DNA of 64,000 nt from Chloroflexota bacterium (GCA_018650845.1 JABIFF010000008.1:1-64000), one strand, 5' to 3'; shown: positions 9,539 to 19,053, counted from the stretch's first letter. Numbers and translations: made by a program. The notes: generated by a model not told the origin, from the sequence alone.

Positions 9539-9853
9539 CTAGCTCAGCTTTACTGCTGTTCCGTAGGCGAGTATTTCGGAAGCACCGGAAGCGATCATCG
9601 AAGTGGTGTATCGAACACCGACAACGGCATCTGCTCCGATGCTTTCAGCAAACTCTTCCATGCGTCGGGTTGCCATCTCACGAGTCTCGGCCTGAAGCTT
9701 GGCGTACTCGCTGATTTCGCCACCGACAAGATTTCGTAATCCCGCCATGATGTCGCGACCGGCGTGTCGGGCTCGCACGGAGTTGCCGCGAGCTAGACCG
9801 AGAACTTCGGTAATTTCACGACCTGGAATATCTTGAGTAGTCGATACGATCAT
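9539..9853 (-). CDS. YbjQ / UPF0145 family protein
   Basis: A 105-residue protein of the YbjQ family (putative heavy-metal-binding domain), function unknown. Family landmarks are MIVSTTQDIPG at the N-terminus, RARHAGRDIMAGLRNLVGGE in the middle, and GADAVVGVRYTTSMI near the end. I start at ATG 9853, where GAGG lies 6 bases upstream; an in-frame ATG four codons earlier would contain that ribosome-binding site inside the gene. It is convergent with ispG and divergent from the M28 peptidase gene. Confidence 0.85.
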   Translation of the reverse strand: MIVSTTQDIPGREITEVLGLARGNSVRARHAGRDIMAGLRNLVGGEISEYAKLQAETREMATRRMEEFAESIGADAVVGVRYTTSMIASGASEILAYGTAVKLS

Positions 9854-10070
9854 TGTTCGCCTCATTTTTCCACTGCATCAGAACCGGCACTTATTTGTGT
9901 GCTTCGCTATGTATCAGAGGCTATCAAAACAGGACCTTCGAACGAGCTATTTAGCATGGCTAATCGGTAAGGAAATTACACACAATTGAGAGCGAATCGT
10001 GAGTAAGATACGGCTCTGATCTCTTGATAGGTATATTCCGTTTTCAAGACCCGCACCGCGAGCAACCAGA

Positions 10071-11483
10071 TTGGCAAGTATTTTGGAACTGAACTGGCAC
10101 GAAATAGATCGATTCTTGGTGGGCGAAGCATGGTCAGGATCGCTGATCAACAAGCACCTCACCGAACTTGCTGACGTAATCGGACCTCGATGGGGAGGTT
10201 CGCCTGAAGATCTTCGTGCCGCTGAGTACATTCGAAGCGAGATGGAATCTGCCGGACTAGATCGTGCTGAGCTAGAGCCGTTCACTATGGAAACATGGAA
10301 TCATGGCGAAGTTTCGATTTCGCTGCCGGATGACAACGATCGACCCATTGCCGCATTGCCGTTCCTGCGCTGCAAGCCGATCGATGTAACAACTCCGCTT
10401 GTCGACGCCGGTCACGGCTCTCCGCATGAGGTAGCGGCTCTTGGCAACCAAGTGAAAGGAGCCGTGGTACTCGCTACTATCGCCCCTGAGCCATTTACTG
10501 CCCCTGAACCGTTTACAGCACGGATCGTTCGTCTAGCCAAAGCGGGAGCCGCGTGCATCATCGCTATCGAACCGAAGACCGGCGGTCGGATGGAGTACGC
10601 AAACTCCGATGAATGGCTGAACGTGGGGCCACAGAAGACCGCTATAGCCGTCGTGAAGACTAGTTCTGAAGATGGTGCCTATCTGCGTCGGATTGCTGGA
10701 TCATCTCCGATCGTGCGGGTTTACGTCGAAGCAAAATATTTTCAAGCTGAGGCGAATAACACCGTTGCCGAGATCAAAGGCTCAACTCACCCGGAACGAC
10801 ATCTGATCCTCGCTGGTCACCATGACACCGTTTTGAATACACCGGGCGGTAACGACAATACGTCGGGAACTATTGGTGTGATGGAGACGGCTCGGATCAT
10901 GGCTGCCTTGGTGGAGGAGATGGGCGTTCGACCCGGTATGTCGATTCGTTTCGCCACGTGGAGCGCCGAGGAGCAGCACCTGCAGGGTGCGAAGGCGTAT
11001 GTGGCGAAACACTATTCAGAGGGTGCAGCGAACCGAGAAGCTAAGCCGCTGCTGAATATTAACCTTGATGAACTTTCGACGGGGCACATGAAGGGCATCG
11101 TTCTGACCTTCCCGCATTTGCGGAAGTTCATGCAATCGCAGCTCGATACGATGAACGATGGCCTGAAGTGTCACGTTCTTGCGCACATGGATGCCCACTC
11201 AGATCACTTCCCGTTTGTTGAGCAGGCAATCGATGCGTCGATTACTTGGCGATGGCGATTCTGGGGTAGGCATGAAACTGCCAACTTCCATCACGAAGTC
11301 GGTGATGCTGCGAACAAACTGAACGTTCGAGAGTTGAAGGAATACGCAGGGCAGTTATCTCGCTTGTTGCTTCGCCTATCTCACGTGTCGCCTGACGATT
11401 GGCCGACCAATCCTTTGACTATCGACGACGTCAACCTGATGATCGAGCGAGATTCAGGCGAGCATCACCCGGCGTTCCATTAG
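10071..11483 (+). CDS. M28 family metallopeptidase (aminopeptidase-like)
   Basis: Two-zinc exopeptidase fold, probably cleaving N-terminal residues or small peptides. It is 470 residues with no signal peptide visible, so likely cytoplasmic. A PA-like insert spans about residues 105-225. The metal site is intact: HHD (250-252), GGNDNTSG with bridging D262, SAEEQ with E300/E301, NLDE with D333, and AHSDHF with H379. The TTG start lacks a strong ribosome-binding site, so the N-terminus may differ. A 15-base unit encoding PEPFTA is duplicated at residues 139-150. Substrate specificity cannot be inferred. Confidence 0.88.
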   Translation: MASILELNWHEIDRFLVGEAWSGSLINKHLTELADVIGPRWGGSPEDLRAAEYIRSEMESAGLDRAELEPFTMETWNHGEVSISLPDDNDRPIAALPFLRCKPIDVTTPLVDAGHGSPHEVAALGNQVKGAVVLATIAPEPFTAPEPFTARIVRLAKAGAACIIAIEPKTGGRMEYANSDEWLNVGPQKTAIAVVKTSSEDGAYLRRIAGSSPIVRVYVEAKYFQAEANNTVAEIKGSTHPERHLILAGHHDTVLNTPGGNDNTSGTIGVMETARIMAALVEEMGVRPGMSIRFATWSAEEQHLQGAKAYVAKHYSEGAANREAKPLLNINLDELSTGHMKGIVLTFPHLRKFMQSQLDTMNDGLKCHVLAHMDAHSDHFPFVEQAIDASITWRWRFWGRHETANFHHEVGDAANKLNVRELKEYAGQLSRLLLRLSHVSPDDWPTNPLTIDDVNLMIERDSGEHHPAFH

Positions 11484-11499
11484 CTCGTTGGTCGACGGC

Positions 11500-12090
11500 T
11501 TAGTCGAGATGATCGGTATCCCAGTAGCCGGGGAAGTGTGGTGCGCTGGTTTCGGTATCGACTGTGATCATTGCGCCGTATGGCATGGTTTCGCGTCGTT
11601 TGGGATCGAAGGAATCTCTTCCTTCTAGGTGATCGATAATCGTGCCAATTACGCCTTCGTGAAGGAACGCTGCTATTCGGTTGAGTCGTGCAGAAGTGGC
11701 AATGTGGAGCAGCTCTGAAAATCCCGTTATGGCGCGATTGCTGAACTCGGTGATCGTTTCACCGCCCATGCTTTTGAAATCGACGTGGTAGTCGCCGCTT
11801 GAGATTCGCTTCTTTATTACAACGGGCGCATCCCAAATGTTTCCAGTTTTCATCTCGGCAAGGTTTGGAATTTGGCGTACGTTTTGTTTTGTTGCCCGTT
11901 CGAAGTGAGCGGCCGATTGAACGGCTCTTGGCACATCGCTTGTAAAGGATGCGTCGGGATTTAATCCAATCACTTTGTGAGCGGCTAGCGATGCCTGTTG
12001 ATGCCCAAGTTCGGTTAGGCCTGCGTCGGGCAGGTATAGGCCGTCGGAACCAGTCTTGGGCAAGCCGTGTCTCACAAGGTGAATGATCAT
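11500..12090 (-). CDS. Histidine phosphatase family protein
   Basis: Member of the phosphoglycerate mutase-like superfamily. The N-terminal catalytic motif is LVRHGLPKTG with the phospho-accepting His, and a later His occurs in FLHEGVIGTI, where family members carry the second catalytic His. It is 196 residues, a normal single-domain size. It is convergent with the M28 gene, 16 bases apart. The substrate (phosphosugar, nucleotide or other) cannot be assigned. Confidence 0.85.
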   Translation of the reverse strand: MIIHLVRHGLPKTGSDGLYLPDAGLTELGHQQASLAAHKVIGLNPDASFTSDVPRAVQSAAHFERATKQNVRQIPNLAEMKTGNIWDAPVVIKKRISSGDYHVDFKSMGGETITEFSNRAITGFSELLHIATSARLNRIAAFLHEGVIGTIIDHLEGRDSFDPKRRETMPYGAMITVDTETSAPHFPGYWDTDHLD

Positions 12091-12200
12091 TGTCGAAGTT
12101 TACTGACAGTCCTTAAAGAACGCTGTATTCAATGTCATATGGGGTCACTTTGGCAACGGTTACGTTTCGCAGATAAAAAACTTCGACTAGAATCTCGGGC

Positions 12201-12413
12201 ATGAAAGAACGCCACCACCGAACCGATAGCAAGCACCCGAAGACGTGTACGTGCGCAACATGCCAGGCACGTCGTCTTGAGGCTGCTCGTCCAAAGGTGA
12301 AAAAGAAGCGAAAGCCGAAATCGCAACGCGGCAAAGGATCGAAGAAGCAAGTGGCTGATTCGGCGATTAGCGATGTTATGGACATGCTGGGGTTCGGTGA
12401 GAAAGACGAATAG
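12201..12413 (+). CDS. Small Lys/Arg-rich protein with CTCATC zinc-knuckle-like motif
   Basis: A 70-residue unknown protein. The N-terminal third carries HPKTCTCATCQARRLE (C-x-C-x2-C), which could bind a metal. The middle is strongly basic (PKVKKKRKPKSQRGKGSKK), and the C-terminus is acidic and probably helical (ISDVMDMLGFGEKDE). The composition suggests nucleic-acid binding, but I recognise no family. Longer open frames on the opposite strand lack plausible protein character, so I favour this frame. Confidence 0.5.
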   Translation: MKERHHRTDSKHPKTCTCATCQARRLEAARPKVKKKRKPKSQRGKGSKKQVADSAISDVMDMLGFGEKDE

Positions 12414-12447
12414 ACCCTTCGACAGGTTTCAAGGTGATTGAGTCGAA

Positions 12448-12594
12448 GATTTGATTTCCCGAGCGGAGTCATCGGAGTCGAGGGATCTCGATGGGTACGA
12501 CTTTCGAAGTAAAGGTGAATGCTACTAGCCGGGCATGTCGAATCTGAGCGCCAAGGTCCCTCCACTCCGCTTTGCTTCGGTCGGGAAGTCAGAT
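12448..12594. repeat. Inverted-repeat element of family B
   Basis: The left arm (12448-12487) and the right arm (12555-12594) are imperfect inverted copies; the shared consensus is CCCTCNACTCCGCT followed by CGGTCGGGAAGTCAGAT. It has no coding capacity. It fills most of the gap between the small basic protein gene and the oxidoreductase gene. A related pair lies at 24221-24404. Confidence 0.6.
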
Positions 12595-12657
12595 GTTGGC
12601 TCAGAGAGTTGTCACTGAGACCAATGATCATCGAAGAGTTCAGAGAGATTAAACCAA

Positions 12658-13719
12658 ATGACTGAAAAATTTAAGATTGGGCTGATTGGTGCTGGGTGGT
12701 GGGCGACTGCTAATCATTTGCCGGTGTTGGTCGAGCGGGACGATATCGAGCTTGCGAGCGTGTGCAGGCTTGGCGCAGACGAACTTCAGCAGGTCAAAGA
12801 TAAGTTCGGATTTACTCACGCCACCGAGAATTTTGAAGAGCTGCTCGATACTCCTGATCTAAAAGGGGTTGTGGTCGCATCACCGCATACTCTGCACTAC
12901 GAACATGCTTTAGCTGCTCTTAGAAAAGGCCTGCACGTTCTATGTGAAAAACCGCTGACCACGAAAGCTAATGAAGCACGTGAGTTGGTAGAAGAGGCCG
13001 AACGACAGGGCGTGGAACTGATGGTTCCGTATGGCTGGCACTACGGCGAGTTTATTCAGGAGGCGAAACGTCGGATGGACGAAGGTGCTGTCGGCGAGAT
13101 CGAGTTCGTTATGTGCCACATGGCATCCCCTGTTCGTTCGTTGCTAGAAGGCAAGCAGTTTCTTTCAACCGGTGGTGGCGCTGGCGACAACATGTTTGCA
13201 CCGGCTGCCGATACCTGGGCCGACCCTGTGATAGCAGGTGGCGGCTATGCGCTTGCTCAGATGTCGCATTCAGCGGGCTTGGCTTACTGGCTCACAGGGC
13301 TACGAGCCGAAACGGTCTCTGCTTTGACTTCATCTCCGACCAGCAAGGTCGAGCTCTACGATTCTTTCTCCGTTCGGTTCGCTGGTGGGGCGATAGGCTC
13401 ATTTAGCGGAGCCGGTGCGCTACCCGACAACCAGCAGTTCCAGTTGGACGTTCGGATCTTCGGCTCAGAAGGCGTGATGACTATTGATGTAGATCGAGCT
13501 CGTCTCGAAGTGTTGCGTCACGACGGGAATAACTTCGACATGGATTTGGCGCGGGATGCTGGAGAGTATTTTGGCGGCGGGCCTACAGCTAACTTTGCCG
13601 ATATCGTTAGCGGCAAGAGCTCAACGAACTGGGCTCCCGGGTGGGCTGGCATGCGAGCCACTGAAATGATTGACGCTGCATACCGTTCTGTCGAAAGCGG
13701 CCGATCCGCATCCGTGTAA
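12658..13719 (+). CDS. Gfo/Idh/MocA family oxidoreductase
   Basis: NAD(P)-dependent dehydrogenase of the type acting on sugars, inositols or related alcohols. It is 353 residues. The N-terminal Rossmann motif is KIGLIGAGWWATANHLPVL, and the family EKP motif is in LHVLCEKPLTTKANEA. The C-terminal alpha/beta dimer domain includes DVRIFGSEGVMTIDVD. It stands alone, with a repeat element upstream and a non-coding gap downstream. The substrate is unknown. Confidence 0.9.
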   Translation: MTEKFKIGLIGAGWWATANHLPVLVERDDIELASVCRLGADELQQVKDKFGFTHATENFEELLDTPDLKGVVVASPHTLHYEHALAALRKGLHVLCEKPLTTKANEARELVEEAERQGVELMVPYGWHYGEFIQEAKRRMDEGAVGEIEFVMCHMASPVRSLLEGKQFLSTGGGAGDNMFAPAADTWADPVIAGGGYALAQMSHSAGLAYWLTGLRAETVSALTSSPTSKVELYDSFSVRFAGGAIGSFSGAGALPDNQQFQLDVRIFGSEGVMTIDVDRARLEVLRHDGNNFDMDLARDAGEYFGGGPTANFADIVSGKSSTNWAPGWAGMRATEMIDAAYRSVESGRSASV

Positions 13720-13926
13720 GTTGTGATTGCTAGGGAGTGTGTAGAGCCACCCATACGCATTCCGCAATGGACCTGTGGGATCAACGTCTGAGCCGATGAG
13801 CCAGTAGTTTTACCTAGTGAATCCGACTGGTCATAGCCGCGAGGTCGTATCGGGCTGAATACTGAGGTTATGTCGGTGCAACAGCACTGATGTTTTCTCA
13901 GTAGCGGTTCGGATTCGACTAGCCCC

Positions 13927-15702
13927 ATGGCAATAGCCACTTCGACATACCCCTCTGACCAAGCTCAATCTGGTCGGCTGAAAAGCTGGCTGTCAAAGGT
14001 TGCAAGCATTGGATCAGGTCGAGACGGTCAAGCCGAATTACTACTAGAAGCAGGACAGATGCTCGGAGATAACTTCGAGTCACCTAACCATTCAGAACGA
14101 TTCGTAGGGCAGTTGGCGAAGGTAATCGATTTCGACTATCTCAGCCTTGCTCAAGTGGATCACACCGAGTGGACCGTTGATAACTTGCTCCAGTGTGGAG
14201 CTCGAATTAGCGGAATGTCCGATACATGGTCGGTTGGCCTCGACGCTGTGCCCCAGCCTGAGGTGTTTTCGACCAAATTAGCAGCAATGTGCGAGGTTGA
14301 GCAGGTAGCCCATGACGGGAAATCTGTGGCCTGGTGGATGTATAGAGCAGGCCTGCGTTCGATGATCACTGCCCCGATCATTGCCGACGCTACTGTGATT
14401 GGCGTCTTGATGGTGGCAAGTAAATTGCCGAACAGCTATGACGAAGCCAATGTCCGCACCGCACAAATGCTTGCTGATGCAGTTGCTGGTTCGTTCGCGA
14501 ACCTACGTTTGCACAAGCGACTGCGACGTGAACTAATCGAACGCGAAACAGTATCCGCTATCGCCAAGATAATTAGTTCATCGCTGGACATAGAGAGTTC
14601 AATGCCAGATTTTGCGCATGATCTCTTCAAGATTGTTCCAGCAAATGGTGTGTCAATTTCGCTGGCAACAGGAGTCAATGACGACACTGAGGACCGTTGG
14701 TCTTTCGGTGTGACTCTTGTTGCCGGCGACTCACCTCACCAGCGCACGCTTACTTCAGAAATGAAGGTTGGAGGATCGACGGTTGGAACTATTACCGTTG
14801 TTGGTTCTCCACGACAGCGATACGTGCGCCATCATCTATCTTTGCTGAATACCGTTGCATCAAACATCGCCGGAGCCATTGCTGCGGCTGAAATGCATAA
14901 ACGTTCCATGGAGCTTGCCGAGGCCCGGCTAGAAATGGAAAAGACTGAAGCAGAACGCCGAGAACTTGAGCGTGTGGCTGCTGCTAAAACAGATTTCCTA
15001 ACGACCGTATCGCATGAACTGCGAACTCCACTGACAAGCATTCTGGCGTTTGCCGATGTTCTTACCCGCAATAAGCCGGGCAACTTGGTTGCTAAACAAG
15101 AACGACAGCTTGGGATCATTCAACGAAGCGGTCGACGCTTGGCCGTGTTGATCGACGATTTGCTTGACGCTACTCATATCGAACAGAGTAAATTCGAACT
15201 CAAGCCAGTTCGCTTCGATGTGGCAGAAATGCTGACTGATCTGACGGATTCGTTCCGACCGATACTGCGTGAAAAAGATCAGAAATTCGTTCTCAATCTT
15301 TCACAAGCACCTACCGAAATATTCGCCGATCAGATTCGACTTACTCAGGTGGTATCCAATCTTGTAACCAACGCTTCGAAGTATTCTGGTGAAGGCAGTG
15401 AGGTGAAGATCATTGCCACATCAGATAACGACGATATTGTGATTACAGTTGAAGATCAGGGCATCGGAATTGAATCGTTCGATCTTGATCACGTCTTTGG
15501 TGCGTTCTTCCGATCTGACAATGAAGGCACTCGTGCTCAGTCTGGAACAGGCATAGGTCTTTACTTTTGCCGAATGATTGTCGAATACCACAACGGCGAT
15601 ATCGCTGCCGAAAGTGAAAACGGTAAGGGCACTACGGTTACCCTGCGCATGCCGCGGGAATACAGCAGCGAATTACAAGAAGAGACAGCTCTAGCGGCGT
15701 AG
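13927..15702 (+). CDS. Soluble sensor histidine kinase with two GAF-like domains
   Basis: Signal-transducing kinase with no membrane segments. One GAF-like domain spans about residues 55-190 (ending TAPIIADATVIGVLMVASK), a second degenerate one about 205-320. A coiled coil (325-353) leads into HisKA with the phospho-accepting H363 in TVSHELRTPL. The HATPase domain has N box QVVSNLVTNASKYS, G1 VEDQGIGIE and G2 GTGIGLYFC. It lies 107 bases upstream of a PhoB/PhoP-type regulator that is itself followed by a PhoR-type kinase, so the regulator is flanked by two kinases. The signal is unknown; a cytoplasmic small molecule or redox cue is possible. Confidence 0.9.
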   Translation: MAIATSTYPSDQAQSGRLKSWLSKVASIGSGRDGQAELLLEAGQMLGDNFESPNHSERFVGQLAKVIDFDYLSLAQVDHTEWTVDNLLQCGARISGMSDTWSVGLDAVPQPEVFSTKLAAMCEVEQVAHDGKSVAWWMYRAGLRSMITAPIIADATVIGVLMVASKLPNSYDEANVRTAQMLADAVAGSFANLRLHKRLRRELIERETVSAIAKIISSSLDIESSMPDFAHDLFKIVPANGVSISLATGVNDDTEDRWSFGVTLVAGDSPHQRTLTSEMKVGGSTVGTITVVGSPRQRYVRHHLSLLNTVASNIAGAIAAAEMHKRSMELAEARLEMEKTEAERRELERVAAAKTDFLTTVSHELRTPLTSILAFADVLTRNKPGNLVAKQERQLGIIQRSGRRLAVLIDDLLDATHIEQSKFELKPVRFDVAEMLTDLTDSFRPILREKDQKFVLNLSQAPTEIFADQIRLTQVVSNLVTNASKYSGEGSEVKIIATSDNDDIVITVEDQGIGIESFDLDHVFGAFFRSDNEGTRAQSGTGIGLYFCRMIVEYHNGDIAAESENGKGTTVTLRMPREYSSELQEETALAA

Positions 15703-15809
15703 AACTCGCCGGTTGCGTAGTTGTTGTTGATCAGTTCGTGTTGCCAAGTCCGTATACTCGTTGACGAAACGTCCTCTCGCTTTGATTGATCGCTTTGGAG
15801 CGCAATCGT

Positions 15810-16532
15810 TTGGTATCAAATTCGTCATCTGATCGAAAATTCAAGATTCTCGTCGTAGAAGACGATCGAACCCTGCGCGAGGCTCTGCGCTACAACTTGG
15901 TTGCCGACGGCTATGAAGTTCTTGTTGCCGATGATGGCGGCGAGGGACTACTTAGCGCTCGCCAAGACGATCCCGACGTCATTATTCTTGATCTGATGCT
16001 TCCTAGTTTGAGCGGTATCGAAGTCTGCAAAGCGCTCCGGCGCGACGGATCGATTGTTCCCGTAATTATGCTGACCGCCCGCGATGCGGAGATAGATCGC
16101 ATTGGTGGTCTGGAATCTGGTGCCGATGACTATGTCACCAAGCCGTTCAGCATGCGGGAGCTGATCGCGAGAGTCAGCGCTCAGATCAGGCGTATGGATA
16201 TGCTCAAGTCGGTTTCTCAAACTTCGGGAGACCAGATTATTGATCTCGGCGACCTAGTGATCAACCGAGGTTCTAGAGCCGTAACTCTCGAAGGTAAGCA
16301 ATTAGATTTACGACCGCGAGAGTTTGACTTGCTGGCGCATTTGGCGGCGAATCCCGGGCGTGTCTACACCAGAGATCAACTGCTTCAGGATGTTTGGGGA
16401 TTCGAGTATTCTGGCGACACGAGGACGGTGGATGTTCACGTGAGATGGCTTCGGCTAAAGATCGAAAAAGACCCATCGAAACCAACATTGCTCGGAACTG
16501 TACGCGGGGTTGGATATCGCATAAGCGTGTGA
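15810..16532 (+). CDS. OmpR/PhoB-family response regulator, likely phosphate regulator
   Basis: DNA-binding regulator with an N-terminal receiver domain (acidic pair VVEDD at 16-20, phospho-acceptor D61 in VIILDLMLPSLSG, K111 in YVTKPFS) and a C-terminal winged helix (RPREFDLLAHLAANPGRVYT, then VDVHVRWLRLKIE and TVRGVGYRI). I chose TTG 15810, which has GGAG 9 bases upstream; the frame is open to a TTG at 15786. It is followed by a PhoR-like kinase and pstSCA, so it probably controls the phosphate-starvation response. Direct repeats spaced 11 bases apart near pstS and pstC are candidate binding sites. Confidence 0.9.
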   Translation: MVSNSSSDRKFKILVVEDDRTLREALRYNLVADGYEVLVADDGGEGLLSARQDDPDVIILDLMLPSLSGIEVCKALRRDGSIVPVIMLTARDAEIDRIGGLESGADDYVTKPFSMRELIARVSAQIRRMDMLKSVSQTSGDQIIDLGDLVINRGSRAVTLEGKQLDLRPREFDLLAHLAANPGRVYTRDQLLQDVWGFEYSGDTRTVDVHVRWLRLKIEKDPSKPTLLGTVRGVGYRISV

Positions 16533-16603
16533 GCGAGCCGGACTGCTCGATGACGCATGGATAAGGCGTTCGCGTATTAGTGAACGTGAAGAAGGAACTG
16601 TAA

Positions 16604-17947
16604 TTGGGTAACGTTTCCCTACGTTGGCGAATGCTGATCGAAACTGGTGTGCTGGTGGCGATTGTCGCGGCCGGTACGCTTTTGTTCGGGGTTGTCGGAA
16701 CCGTTCTGGCGGGTATTGTCGCCGTTTTTGCAGTGGTCATTCTTTCACTTCGGATCACAAGCCAGTTTTCCGATCTCACTGAAGACGTAGTTCGGATGAC
16801 CTCGATTGAGCGCTCGCACCGGATTGATCCCACTGGGCCGGCTGAATTGGTTCGACTTGCACGTGCGGTGAATCGGCTTGTCGACCGTGTCGATGATTCG
16901 ATTTCTGAAGACAGCGCAGAACGTATTCGGCTTGCTTCAATTCTCGATTCGATGCGCGAGGGCGTTGTTGTTGTTGATGATCAGGGAGTGATCGAATCGG
17001 CAAATCCGGCTTCTATCGAGATGCTTTCATCACTTGGTGATGTGGAGCCGGGCATGCAACTGACATCGCTTACAAATCACCCTGATGTGATCGGCGTTGT
17101 TACACGTTCGATCGAGAGCGAACAGGCGGTTTCTGGGGAGATTGAACTGTTCGACAACCAACGTACATTGATGGCTGTCTCAACTCCATTCCCCCGTCCG
17201 GAGTCAGATGCCGCACGAGCGTTGCTGCTGCTGACAGATCTCACCGATTTAAGGAGACTGGACACTACTCGGCGCGAATTTGTATCGAACGCATCTCACG
17301 AGCTTCGTACACCGCTTGCAGGAATTCGAGCTTCGGCAGAAACGCTACAACGTGGTGCTATCGATGATCCTGAGGGACGTGGTCAGTTCTTGAAGATGAT
17401 TCGAGAAGATGTCGACCGTATGGACAAACTCATCACGGAGATGCTCGAACTTTCTCGTCTTGAATCTGGCGAAGCTTCGTTGGTGTTCGCCGATGTCGAA
17501 CCTGCAAAATTGGTTGATTCCGCTCTGAAACAGTTCTCAGCTATCGCAGTCGAAGCGGAAGTAAAGCTAACTTCACGATTGGCTGCCGACATGCCGATGG
17601 TCTCAGTAGATGCTGAGAAGATTGATCATGTGTTCACTAACTTGATTAGCAACGCTATGAAATGGACACCCGCTGGCGGAACTATCGTTGTGAAAGGCTG
17701 GGTCGATGACGGCACGGTTTGGTTCAGTATTGACGATAGCGGGTTGGGAATCGAACCCGAACACCTGCCTCATATTTTTGAACGATTCTTCAAAACCGAT
17801 CCAGCTCGAACGCAACCGGGTACGGGGCTTGGACTTTCGATAGCTCGGCATATTGTCGATGCACATGGTGGCGTTATTTCTGCCACCAGCACTGTTGGCG
17901 AAGGCAGTGAGTTTGCCTTCACAGTGCTCCCAGCTACAGCTGATTAG
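16604..17947 (+). CDS. phoR: PhoR-like membrane sensor histidine kinase
   Basis: Partner kinase of the upstream regulator. Two membrane helices lie close together at about residues 9-25 and 27-49 with almost no extracytoplasmic loop, as in PhoR. A HAMP-like region (50-105), a PAS domain (106-215, with GVVVVDDQGVIESANPAS) and HisKA (H232 in NASHELRTPLAG) follow. The HATPase has NLISNAMKWTPAGG, FSIDDSGLGIE and GTGLGLSIARHIV. The TTG start is preceded by AAGGA. The lack of a periplasmic sensor domain fits sensing through the Pst/PhoU complex, but PhoU is not encoded nearby. Confidence 0.88.
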   Translation: MGNVSLRWRMLIETGVLVAIVAAGTLLFGVVGTVLAGIVAVFAVVILSLRITSQFSDLTEDVVRMTSIERSHRIDPTGPAELVRLARAVNRLVDRVDDSISEDSAERIRLASILDSMREGVVVVDDQGVIESANPASIEMLSSLGDVEPGMQLTSLTNHPDVIGVVTRSIESEQAVSGEIELFDNQRTLMAVSTPFPRPESDAARALLLLTDLTDLRRLDTTRREFVSNASHELRTPLAGIRASAETLQRGAIDDPEGRGQFLKMIREDVDRMDKLITEMLELSRLESGEASLVFADVEPAKLVDSALKQFSAIAVEAEVKLTSRLAADMPMVSVDAEKIDHVFTNLISNAMKWTPAGGTIVVKGWVDDGTVWFSIDDSGLGIEPEHLPHIFERFFKTDPARTQPGTGLGLSIARHIVDAHGGVISATSTVGEGSEFAFTVLPATAD

Positions 17948-18019
17948 TCGCTGGTTGGCCAGGGTATCTGCCGCGGCAACGCGTACTCACCAGTTATCGG
18001 TATGAATAACCTCGATCTA

Positions 18020-18057
18020 GTTAACGTCGAGTTAATGGAGATCGTTGAGTCTTTAAC
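18020..18057 (+). promoter_or_regulatory. Candidate Pho box upstream of pstS
   Basis: Direct repeats spaced by 11 bases: GTTAAC at 18020 and GTTAAT at 18031, then a weaker TCGTTG at 18042 and TTTAAC at 18052. OmpR/PhoB-family regulators commonly bind direct repeats with 11-base periodicity. The site is 82-119 bases upstream of the pstS start. Confidence 0.45.
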
Positions 18058-18138
18058 CAGCGCTCGATTTAGCAGCTGCTAAGCGCGTTGAATTAATCCC
18101 CAGACTTGTTCCTCGAACTCCTGATCAGAAATATTCAA

Positions 18139-19053
18139 ATGACCATTTGGAACCGCTCAAATAGCCCGCTGTTTACGATTGTTTTACTGTTGGTGCTTGT
18201 TGTCTCGGCTTGTTCCGGCGGTGCTTCGAAGGAAATCACGATTGACGGATCGTCGACTGTTTTTCCGATTGCTGAAGTCGTCGCTGAGGAATTTCGCAAA
18301 GAAAATCCCGGGGTACAAATCCCGATTGGAATTTCAGGGACCGGTGGCGGTTTCAAACGATTTGTGAACGGAGAAACCGATATCTCGGGTGCTTCTCGGG
18401 CTATCAAAGATTCTGAGCGAGAAGAAGCTGCGGAAAACGGGATTGAATTCACCGAATTCTCGATTGCCTTTGACGGTCTTTCGGTTGTCATGCACCCCAC
18501 GAACGAATTCGCGAAATGCCTCACCGTGGATGAGTTGAAGGCGATTTGGGAACCCGGTTCCGAAATAAACAATTGGAATCAGGTTCGAGAAGGCTTTCCT
18601 GACAAGAAGCTAAGGCTTTATGGCCCGGATACCGATTCAGGTACGTTCGACTACTTCACCCACGCTATTAACGGCGAAGAGGATTCGAGTCGATCTGATT
18701 ACACAGCTTCGTCGGACGACAACGTGCTTGTGCAAGGCGTTTCTGGCGATCAGGGCTCGATGGGATATTTCGGTTTCGCGTATTACACGTTCAACAAAGA
18801 TTCATTGAATTTGCTTGCGGTCGACGATGGGTCGGGCTGTATTAGTCCCACTCTTGAGACGATCAACGACGGTACTTATAAGCCGCTGTCACGCCCAATG
18901 TTTATATACGTGAACAACGCTTCGTTCGAGAGCCAAGATATGAGAGATTTCATCACATATTTCTTGAAAAATGCTGGTGAATTATCGGAGCTTGTTGGAT
19001 ATGTCGGCTTGCCTCAGGAAGACTACATTTCTCAGCTAGCACTCATTAAATAA
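18139..19053 (+). CDS. pstS: Phosphate ABC transporter substrate-binding lipoprotein
   Basis: Extracytoplasmic phosphate receptor of the PstSCAB importer. It has a signal peptide with lipobox (LVLVVSAC), so it is membrane-anchored through Cys. Typical PstS landmarks follow: IDGSSTVFPIAEVVAEEF, GTGGGFKRFVNGETDISGASR and GPDTDSGTFDYF, which form phosphate-contacting loops. It is 304 residues. I start at ATG 18139 so that the protein begins directly with the signal peptide; a TTG 33 bases upstream is less likely. It is followed by pstC and pstA and preceded by PhoBR-like genes. Confidence 0.94.
   Translation: MTIWNRSNSPLFTIVLLLVLVVSACSGGASKEITIDGSSTVFPIAEVVAEEFRKENPGVQIPIGISGTGGGFKRFVNGETDISGASRAIKDSEREEAAENGIEFTEFSIAFDGLSVVMHPTNEFAKCLTVDELKAIWEPGSEINNWNQVREGFPDKKLRLYGPDTDSGTFDYFTHAINGEEDSSRSDYTASSDDNVLVQGVSGDQGSMGYFGFAYYTFNKDSLNLLAVDDGSGCISPTLETINDGTYKPLSRPMFIYVNNASFESQDMRDFITYFLKNAGELSELVGYVGLPQEDYISQLALIK

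Noticed and set aside
12113-12631. 172-residue open frame on the minus strand over the small basic gene
   Set aside because: Odd composition, no motifs, and it covers a repeat element; the plus-strand frame with the CTCATC motif is more protein-like.
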